DNA from: Petaurus breviceps papuanus
Taxonomy: Eukaryota > Chordata > Mammalia > Diprotodontia > Petauridae
Direction: 5' to 3'
Length of the DNA stretch: 64,000 nucleotides
Assembly: GCA_028583685.1 (NCBI GenBank)
Contig: JAMXIF010000065.1
Location: 36,116,486 to 36,180,485, forward strand
The notes beneath the pieces were generated by a model. It worked only from the letters and a program-made list of their open reading frames with translations. It did not search any database and was not told the DNA's origin. The translations under genes and the position numbers were made by a program. Shown piece by piece: positions 56,300 through 64,000 of the stretch (positions within the stretch are counted from its first letter, which is position 1; each line of letters starts with the position of its first letter).

Positions 56300-56829
56300 A
56301 AAAGCTATTTCTTAATAGGTAAGTGGTTAAAGGATATAACCACACAGTACAAAAAAAAGGTCTATCTTACCGTAAAGGATGGAAAATTGGTGATTGATTT
56401 CTGCTCATACTTCCATTATGTATCCCTCCTTTTGAGTTACTCATTTAAGAGTTTGGTCTTTATTGCTGAATTTGTTTAAGCTCATGATTTTAAAAGTCTG
56501 AATTTTCATGAGTATGCTTGTTTTTTATGATTTGCATGTTAAAACAGAAATCTTGTCAGATGTGTTTAAACACCCATCGATTTATTTTTTCAAATATTAT
56601 TAAGCACTTACTATGTGTAAGACATAGGACAACATATGAGAATAAGTAAGATATCTACAACAATGATCAGAGTTTCACCATAGGGAATGAATAATTTTAC
56701 AACGGTCCCTAAAAAGAAGAGAAATATAGGTGAGAACTCAGGTTTCACCTCAACTTCTTCAAATTGACAAATATAACAGAAGATGAAAATAAGTCAATTT
56801 GGAGGGACTAAAGCAAGATAGGCATATCG

Positions 56830-57195
56830 GTACCGTTTATGAAACTGTTCATTGGAAAACAGTTTGGAACTATGGAAGAAAAGTGACTTAACTGTGCATA
56901 CCCTTTGATATAGCAACCCATTCCTAGCTATATATACCCCCAAAGAGGTCAATGACAGAAACTTCCCATCTATACCGAAATATGCATAGCAGCATTTTCT
57001 GTAATATAAAAAAAAACCTGGGTGCTCCTTGAATAAGAACTGGATAAGCAATTTGGGGCATATGAATGTAATTAAATATATTAGACCATAAGAAATGGTG
57101 GAAATGGGGAAGGTGGAAAAAAACCACCATGAGATTTGTATGAATTGATGCAAAAGATAGAAAGTAAAATAAAGACAACAGCATATACAATGACT
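56830..57195 (+). mobile_element. L1 ORF2 end, old
   Basis: On the + strand: gtttggaactatggaagaaa, cccttTGATATAGCAACCC, caaagaggtcaatgacagaa and tggataagcaatttggggca follow the order of the L1 ORF2 C-terminus (CDS form DPA.PLLGIYPKE.). Heavily decayed; nested within older LINE DNA. Confidence 0.65.
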
Positions 57196-58791
57196 ACATA
57201 AAGAAATTATTATCCAGTGCTTGGCACATCATACTTGGCATTTAATAGATGCTTAATATATGCTTGCTGACTTTAAATGGAAGAAAAGTCTAAAAGATAT
57301 CAGAGTTCAGTTTCAGTGCAATGTCCAGCTAGTCTTGTTTCTAGAGGCTAGGTGGTGAATCCCATTTTCTTTCTTTTGGTAGAGATCAGGAATTACAATT
57401 GCTCAGAATATTGCACATGCTATTGGATATGGGGGGCTGTGTTGTGACTCTTTGTTATTCCTCCTTTGGGGGAGGGACTTAATTGTTAAGTGACTGATAT
57501 TGAAAGCAAAAAGTATCCATTAAACATAAAAAAGAACAGGTTATGCCAGACTAACCTAATTTTCCTTTTTGATAGGGTTACTAGACTGGTAGAAAAGTGG
57601 AGTGCTATTCATATAGTTTACTTAGCTTTTAGGAATGCATTAGACAGCCTCCTGTGCTATTCTCGTGGCAGAGATAGAGTGATGTGAGGTAAACAACAGT
57701 ACGGTTAAGTGAATTATTTACCAGTTGAATTGTCAGACCCATAGAATAGTCTTCAATGGTCTAAAATCTACTCAGAAGGTCTCTAATGGTGTAACCTTCA
57801 GAGCTGTCCTTGGTAATGTACTAACATTTTTGTTAATGACTAGAGAAATCTGCAGATGATACAAAGCTGGGAGGGGCAGCTAACACTTTGGATAATGAAA
57901 TCAGGATCCAAAAAAATCATGATGAGAGAACATCGAGCCAAATTTAATAAGACAAGATATAATAGGGATATACACATATATTATTATACTTGGGTGGGTG
58001 CAAAGAAAATCAACATCACAAATAAAAGATGGGGGAGATGGTGCTAGGTAACAGTTCCTCTAAAAAGATCTGGGGTTTTTTTGGATGATAAACTCCACTA
58101 TACATCCAAAGAAGCTAATTTGACTTTAATCTTTGTTAAGAGAGGTTTAGTTCAGTACAAGGCAAGTGAATGAGAATCCTGCTATACTTTGTTCTGGTTA
58201 GACCACTTCTGGAGTATTCTTGTGGGCTGGTATGGTTACCCTAGACTGGAGAGGGTCCACAGTAAGGTGAGTAGGACAGAAAAGGGCCATCTCAACTATG
58301 CTTTATGAGAATTTGTTGAAGAAGCTGAGGATATTTCACTTGGAGAAGAGGTTTGGCTGTGAGGGCACAGGAGAGCTGTCTTCGAGTATCTGAAGGGCTG
58401 AATCAAGATTAGACTTATTTTGCTTGACCTCAAAGGGCAGAACCAGGAACAGGGGGTCAAAGTTGCAAACAGGCCAGTCTAGCTTAGATGTCAGACAAAC
58501 TTCATAGCAATCAGAGCTATGTGAATATGGAAAGGGCTGCCTCAAGCGGTGGTCTTTGTCCTCACTGGAGGTCTTTGACCACTTGTCCTTCGTAATAAAG
58601 GGAGGATTCTTTTTTTGCTCTTGGTCGAACAAGATGACTCTGAACTTGGAAGTCCCTTCCAACAAATGTTTTGTGAGCCTCTGCTCAACACCATGTTTTC
58701 ATACAAACCTGACTACAGTTGAACCCACATATGACTTGCTGAATTATGGGGTCTACTGTTGGTGTTCTCCAAGAATATGTCTCCATGTCTA

Positions 58792-59025
58792 ACATGGCAG
58801 CTAAGTGGAGAAGTAGATGGAGCTCCGGACCTGGAGACATGAATAGCTGAGTTCAAATCCTTACTAGATGAGCGACTCTGGGCAAATCACTTAACTTTTG
58901 TCTACCTCAGTTTCCTCCTCTGTAAAATGGTGGTAATAGTAGCACTTTGTTGTGAGGATCAAATGAAATAATATTTAAAGTGATCTGCAAACCTTAAAAG
59001 CACTATTTAAATGCTAGTTATTACA
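58792..59025 (+). mobile_element. MIR
   Basis: Head at agctccggacctggagacat, core actctgggcaaatcacttaa and long 3' part tgtgaggatcaaatgaaata. Confidence 0.75.
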
Positions 59026-59224
59026 TGAGGAAAGTGTGGAGAGCCCAAAATCTGCTTATAGCATCCTGTTTCTGTAGTGATATCAGGGCCATCTAAGCGG
59101 GACCTTGCCTTCAGGAGCCAAGAACATCAGTCCTTTTCCCATTTACAAAGAAGTCATTTGATACTTTTGAGAATGCATATTGTCTGCTCTTGGCCCTACA
59201 TCCCTGGACAAATCAGTAGTTAGT

Positions 59225-59400
59225 GAATATCAATGTATTAAAGGCTTGCTATGCGCCAAGCACCATGCTAAGTGTTGGAGATACAAAGAAAGACAAAAAT
59301 AGTCACTGCCCTCAAGGAGCTCACAGTCTAATGGGGAAGAAAATATGTGAACAACTATGAGCATACAAATCTATGCAGGAGAGAGGCAAAGGGAGAAGAG
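59225..59400 (-). mobile_element. L2 3' end
   Basis: caatgtattaaaggcttgct atgcgccaagcaccatgcta agtg and ctcaaggagctcacagtcta atgg match the reversed L2 tail closely. Confidence 0.7.
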
Positions 59401-59579
59401 ATCACAGGCGGGGAGCTTATGGTGGCACAGGGAGGACCTGGCAGAAACAGTCACCCCAACTCCTCAAGCTCAATGAGCCTAAAGCCAAGCTCACCTTCTT
59501 TCCCACTAAGCTGGGATCCTGCTGTGGTTTGGAGTGTGCCACTCTAGGCTGGCAGGAGGATTAATCATAGGATTCAGAA

Positions 59580-60070
59580 CTAGAGAGACCTTAGAGATAG
59601 CCGGTCCATCCCCTCATTTTAGAGATGAGGAAACAGACCCCAGAACCAGGTCCCCTTGCCCTAAATCTGGGCCTCTTACCACTGGGCTTGCGCTCCCCAA
59701 AGTTCTACTCAAGAGGTCTTTCCTCTCATTCCAGGTGGGCTGCAGGGTCAACCCAGGTTCCCAGACCTAGGGAAAGGAGAGCATATAATCACACGTCCTT
59801 ATCACATTTTAAGGTTTACAGAGTACTTTCTGTACAATCCACTTGTGAAGTAGGTACTATAAGTATTTTCATTCCCATTTTACAGATGGGTTAAGCTGAG
59901 GCTCAGAGGTTAACTCAATTGCCCATCGAGGCACTTCCTGCCCTTATCAGTTTGAGAGTAACGAAAGAGCTGAAGAGTCCAAACCTATTTTACAGAACAG
60001 GAAACTGAGGCCCCTCCTCAAGCTTACACAGGTAGTAAGTAGCAAAGTTGTCTTCTGACCACTCTCTACT
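59580..60070 (-). mobile_element. MIR cluster
   Basis: At least two reversed MIR-type copies: ccccattttagagatgagga-type words at 59612 and cccattttacagatgggtta at 59875. Confidence 0.55.
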
Positions 60071-60479
60071 AACCCCATGCTGCTTCTTAAGGGAGGAGAG
60101 GAGCAGATGGGTGTGGAAGATCTTCCTATAGCATCATAAAGAAAAGCTCTGTTGGTAAGGTTTGGGGACTAGGAAAGAGGCAAGCTATGTTTGGGGCTGC
60201 TTCAGCCCAGAAACTTCTGCCAGACCTGGGGAGGAAGGGACCCTCCTAGATGAGGGATCAGCTCTGCCCTCCTCTGATCCAGGTGGTCCCTGATGATGGT
60301 CCTTTAAAGAAGATTTGGGGTTGGGGAAAGGGGGAGGCCAAAGGAAGCAAAATTTCTGCTGTCTCTATTTGGAGCCTTCTGGGGAGGGTGGGCAAGGACC
60401 CTCAGCCCCCACAGGGGCACAGGAAGGACAGGTGGAGCCGGTAGCATCGATTGAAGTAACCTGACTCCGGTGGTGGGGG

Positions 60480-60810
60480 AGGAGGAGGACGAGGATGCAG
60501 AGGACTGGGGGAGGGATCCGCAGCCTCCTCACAGGGAAGGCAGCCGGGCATCACCAGAGCTGGGAGCCGGGCCGAGGCAGAGACAGCCGCTGCCTCCTCT
60601 CGCTGGGCCCATCTATTTTTAATGAACTCCCCATAGCTTCTGCAGTGAGCAGCGAGCAGGCAGACAGTCCGGGCAGCAGGGGGAGGGGGGGGGAGAGGCC
60701 CAGTCCCTGCTCCGACCTCCAGCTCCCTACTCCTCGACCCCCCCCCTCCCTCCCGGGCATGAGGACACTGTTCTTTGGCCCTGAAGCCCCCAGGACGGGG
60801 AGGCCTCCCC
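60480..60810 (+). promoter_or_regulatory. Probable internal promoter/5' UTR of the MAPK8IP1 alternative transcript
   Basis: GC-rich, low in repeats, directly before the alternative first exon. It holds ctatttttaa at 60613-60622, a perfect fit to the MEF2 pattern YTAWWWWTAR that could also serve as an AT-rich core element. Promoter activity is inferred. Confidence 0.55.
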
Positions 60811-60881
60811 ATGCCTCTGGTGATGGAGATGGAATCAAGCCCAGATAATAACAGCTGGCTGGAAGATCAGTGGGAACGCTG
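60811..60881 (+). CDS. MAPK8IP1: MAPK8IP1 alternative first coding exon
   Basis: The ATG at 60811 reads MPLVMEMESSPDNNSWLEDQ then WER and two bases of a Trp codon, before a gtaggg donor at 60882. Exon 2 begins with G, which completes TGG (Trp) and continues [11 protein letters not shown] rodent MAPK8IP1 isoform begins MQLVLKMDSSPDNDSWLEDQ (from memory), so the match in length, sequence and phase is strong. It replaces the first 36 residues of the canonical form. The upstream DNA (60480-60810) is GC-rich and holds a MEF2-type site, so this is probably a separate promoter 18 kb inside the gene. Confidence 0.88.
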
Positions 60882-62365
60882 GTAGGGAGATGGGCAATGG
60901 GAGAGGGAGGTGGGAGGGGGCCTTGGGGGGGGGTCACCTGGGTCTGCGGAGGGGTCCTTGGACTAGGTAGACCTCACTGGGGTGAGAGGATGAGAACCAG
61001 GCTTCCTGAATCACCCTGAAAGTTTGGCCATCGGCGCTGTTGCTAATACCTGTGTGACCTTGGCCAAGACACGTCCATCCTCTAGGTGCTGGGTTTTTCA
61101 AATATAAATTTAGTTTGGACCGGATGACCTCTGAGGCTCATTTCAGCTCTAAATCCTGTGATCTGTGATCTGCTAGGATCCCCTTCGTGACCTTGAAAGA
61201 GCAGGTCTTCCCAACTTCATGGTCCGGCCTCTATTAGATTGAAGAGTTGGAGCTAGTCTGAAAACACCCTCCAATCCCTTGCCTGTATTCTACCCTGCCT
61301 TATCACCATGCTTCCAGGCTGAAAGCGCCCAGAGTCGGGGGGAGGGGGTCTATGGGCATAAATTGTGCCAGGGTGTGGCTGGTACCGCAGAATCTTCTGC
61401 ATTTGGGGGCGGGTGACAGGCCATTCAACCCTTGGTGCAAAGGGTGGCCTCCAAACATCTCTGCCCATTGGAGCCACCCCCTAGAGTCCATGAGTTCTCT
61501 GTCCCATATGCCCCTGGGGAAGAGGGGCAGCCTCAAGGAACTCTGGGGAACTGAGTCTCTAGTTACTGAAGTCTTCTTGGCTCCCTGGACATGAATTTCC
61601 CATCCCCCCTCTGCTCTCCAGCTCTAGACTTGTAAGGAAGAGAAAGGGGTCTGGCATGGGTGGTGGGGTACAATGAGGCAGGAAGACCAGACTCTTAGCG
61701 CTGGCCTAAACTGTTGCATCAGTCTGGATTTTCTGGTTCATCTTGATCCCAAGGACTTAGGAGGGTCAAGGGAGAAATTCCAACTTCTTGATGTTGGGGA
61801 GAAGAGGGTATCTTCTTGGTCGACCAAATATCTCATCATTTTCATCCTACAGTCAGCAGTGTGTTGTTCGGGGGGGTGGGACCCCCAGAGCTTAAGAGAT
61901 TTTTGTGACCCAGTCTCTTTAGGCTTCCCAACTGATCCCCACACCTCAAGCCACATGGTCCAGGCACTGTCCAGCCTTCAGGAAAGCTTGGGTTGGGCCC
62001 TGGTTCCCCACCTTGACCCTGCCAGGTGCTTAGCAAAGATGCTGTTCTAAAATCTCTCACTAGGGCCTCTCCCAGGACATGGGGCTTTGCTTTGGGACCA
62101 TGGGTGAGTAGGAAAGACCCGAAGTGACCCTCTTGCACCCCATTTGTGTTAAGCCTAAGAGTTGGTTTTATCTATCTTCTGGAGACAGATGCCTAGGCAT
62201 GCCCTTAACAGCCTCTGCATTGGCACGGGCCTACCCTCCATTAGTAGGGACAAGCCTTACCCAAGCGGTCACCCAGGGCTCTTCTGGTGGCACCCTTGTC
62301 TGGCCTCCTACGCCTGGTCATATCCCACCCCTCCTAAAGTAACACTGGGTCCTTGTCTCTTCCAG

Positions 62366-62471
62366 GCTCACCCATGACATCAGCCTAGAAGAATTTGAGG
62401 ATGAGGACCTCTCAGAGATCACAGATGAGTGTGGCATCAGCCTGCATTGCAAGGACACCCTAGCCCTACGG
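62366..62471 (+). CDS. MAPK8IP1: MAPK8IP1 coding exon 2 (shared)
   Basis: The acceptor is ttgtctcttccag and the donor gtaggt. It completes the split codon and reads [20 protein letters not shown] then [15 protein letters not shown]. Human has [20 protein letters not shown] and ECGISLQCKDTLSLR. It accepts either upstream first exon in frame. The next expected human residues (PPRAGLLSAG) are not found before the window ends. Confidence 0.97.
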
Positions 62472-62635
62472 GTAGGTGAAGGACTGGGAAAAGGCCATTG
62501 GGTTGAGGGGGCAGAGAAATACTAGGGAACACAGAAAGGTCCAGAGAGAGCTGGGTTTGGCTTTCAAGAGGCAGTGGGGGTTGGGGGTGCAGGATAGAAG
62601 AACAAAGTCTCCAGTGGTGAGGTTATTTTCACCTG

Positions 62636-62712
62636 GTATGTGTATGTGCGTGTGTGTGTCTGTGCATGTATGTGTGTGTGTGTGTGTGTGTGCGAGTCTG
62701 TGCGTGTGTGAT
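62636..62712 (+). repeat. GT-rich microsatellite, in MAPK8IP1 intron 2
   Basis: Impure (GT)n with interspersed gc and at steps. It lies 165 bases after the exon 2 donor. Confidence 0.9.
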
Positions 62713-63918
62713 AAGGGTATGGCGTCCAGGGGCTCAGACAGGAATCTCAGAGAGCAGAAAAGGGGGCCCTGGCTTCCGGAGCCTTCATGGTCATCCATCA
62801 TGAAGCCTCAAACCAGGAAGCAGTTTCCTAGGTTCTAACCATCACAGGAAACTGAGGAACCCCCCAAAGAGCCTGAAATGCAGGCCAGAAGCTAGGAAAA
62901 TTCAAGCCCCAAACCCTAACATGAGCCCTATGCCAGAATGTCTCCAGCAGCAGGGCCAGTCAGCAGGGGAGGGTGGAGCCCAGAATGCTTTGGGACTCCA
63001 ATTGCAGGCCCCAGGTTGCTGCACAGGAGCCAGACAGTTCCAGCCAGGATGCTCCAGCCGGGCTCCTTCCATTGACTTGGGCCAGGCTTGGGCTGGGCAG
63101 ACCCTGCTCTCCCAGGCCACCTCTAGGAGATTTCTCAGGCCAAGGCAGCTTGCCCACCGAGGGCTGAGCTTGCCAAGGAGATGGAGCTCTATCCAAAGCA
63201 TTCAAGGGCTGAGGCAGAGCTTTAGAGGCTGGAGTGTGTGCCGCTCAGGGGCGGCTGCCTTTCGTCCAGGCCCAGGCCCAGGCCCCCAGAACCCAAGGCA
63301 GAGATGTTTGTATCCAGGTGGGAGCGTGAAGCCCTGTCCTCTTCCGGCCTTCCTCCAGCCCCCACTCACCAAAAGGGCATGAGGTCCTGAGGCTGCTGGG
63401 CTTCATCCCAGGAAAGAGAGGCGGCAGTGAGGGAGAGGGGCAGGTCTCCCAGGGACAAGCAGGACCTCCCTCACAGTGGGTGCAGAGAGAATCCTGCAAG
63501 GAGCAAAGAGCTCTGCTGTCGCACACCCCACCATCCCCAGGAAGCCAGCTAGGGCCCGGGAGGGTGGCTGAGCTGGATGCAGCAATTAGAATAAACCTGG
63601 GGCCCTCACAAAGAACCAGCCCCTGCTGACCCTCCAAGGAATGCTTCCAAGGCCAGCTCTTGTCCTGAAGCCGCTGCCCTAAGGAACCCCCCAAGAGGAG
63701 CGCCCAGTAGGTCCCCAGGCCAAGGCTGCCTCCAAAGCCCGTACCTTCTCGGCTGTAAGAAAACCCTCCCATGGAGAGGTCCTGAGCCTGGGGCTGTGGA
63801 GAATGAGGAGCCAGCCCAGCCCAGCAGGGCACCCACGCGGCTTCACAGCGCTGAGGGTCCTCCCTGACCTCAGCTCAGGACCCTCCAACTCCCTGCCCAG
63901 AGCCCCCACCTTGACAAC

Positions 63919-63960
63919 CCCCCCCCCCCCCCCCCCCCCCCCCTCCCCTCACCCCCCCCC
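63919..63960 (+). repeat. C homopolymer run
   Basis: A run of about 25 C followed by interrupted C tracts. Its length may be unreliable in assembly. Confidence 0.9.
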
Positions 63961-64000
63961 GCAGCTTCCTTTCCTCAGCCTCCCGCAGCCCCCTTTCCTC

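Larger units (their letters stand above)
53890..58660 (+). mobile_element. Long decayed L3/CR1-type LINE with nested insertions
   Basis: Reads in LINE order on the + strand. 54550-54600 gives the endonuclease-like LDLILTNKEEL. 57540-57870 holds the reverse transcriptase C-terminal region with a final DDTKLGG-like segment (gcagatgatacaaagctggg). 57870-58660 is the L3/CR1 3' region (gcttagatgtcagacaaact, gggctgcctcaagcggtggt, cactggaggtctttgacc). Younger insertions interrupt it: SINE 55217-55397, palindromic DNA transposon 55688-56035, SINE 56151-56299 and an L1 piece 56830-57195. It may be more than one L3/CR1 copy. Confidence 0.6.
42712..62365 (+). other. MAPK8IP1 intron 1 (canonical transcript)
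   Basis: A 19.65 kb intron dense in repeats: MIR, L2, L1, MAR1, WSINE1-like SINEs, L3/CR1 and a palindromic DNA transposon, each listed separately. The alternative first exon lies near its 3' end. No other coding sequence is supported. 43660-45030 holds no repeat I can name except short simple tracts. Confidence 0.85.
62472..64000 (+). other. MAPK8IP1 intron 2, partial
   Basis: Follows the exon 2 donor and runs off the window. Contains a GT-rich microsatellite (62636-62712) and a long C-run (63919-63943). No exon 3 is seen. Confidence 0.8.

Noticed and set aside
62920-63400. 153-codon plus-strand open frame after MAPK8IP1 exon 2
   Set aside because: It does not resemble the expected exon 3 (PPRAGLLSAG...), lacks matching splice sites, and is intronic.
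1-64000. Retroviral or LTR element copies
   Set aside because: No LTR pair, gag, pol or env-like block was recognised; the RT-like sequence at 57500-57870 fits L3/CR1 LINE order instead.

Overview
This window is mammalian, and very probably from a marsupial of the Australian radiation (Australidelphia). It holds a complete CRY2 gene followed by the 5' end of MAPK8IP1, both on the + strand, in the order known from human 11p11.2. The repeats point to a marsupial: many tRNA-derived SINEs of the WSINE1 and MAR1 types (recognised from memory, not by a search), plus 3' ends of marsupial-type L1, L2, MIR and L3/CR1. The species cannot be fixed from the sequence alone.

Layout. 1-11450 is intergenic DNA upstream of CRY2, almost entirely old repeats (L2, MIR, MAR1, L1) with younger SINEs and a TA-flanked DNA transposon. 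11460-12760 is the CRY2 CpG-island promoter and first exon. CRY2 coding exons lie at 11957-12213, 19756-19864, 21131-21273, 22556-22740, 23054-23142, 24892-25032, 25949-26260, 26461-26612, 27013-27215, 27596-27688 and 28449-28588. Every junction has GT/AG borders and a continuous reading frame (607 codons plus stop). A probable terminal, mostly untranslated exon lies at about 36809-38925. 38930-41880 is a short intergenic stretch. MAPK8IP1 (JIP1/IB1) has its usual first coding exon at 42605-42711, a second, alternative first exon at 60811-60881, and the shared exon 2 at 62366-62471. The rest of the gene lies beyond the window. Its 19.6 kb first intron is filled with L1, L2, L3/CR1, MIR and SINE copies.

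Function. CRY2 is a core repressor of the circadian clock. MAPK8IP1 is a scaffold for JNK signalling in neurons and beta cells. They are neighbours, and nothing seen here shows that they work together. No ncRNA gene, CRISPR array, retroviral copy or prokaryote-like system was recognised.

Most notable: (1) a duplicated block carrying REST/RE1-like sites on both sides of MAPK8IP1 exon 1; (2) an L1 inserted into the 3' splice region of the last CRY2 coding intron, whose target-site duplication rebuilt the pyrimidine tract; (3) two SINE dimers sharing the same head-to-tail junction, which implies a dimeric source gene; (4) a higher-order minisatellite filling CRY2 intron 8 up to the exon 9 acceptor; (5) two possible C-terminal ends for CRY2.
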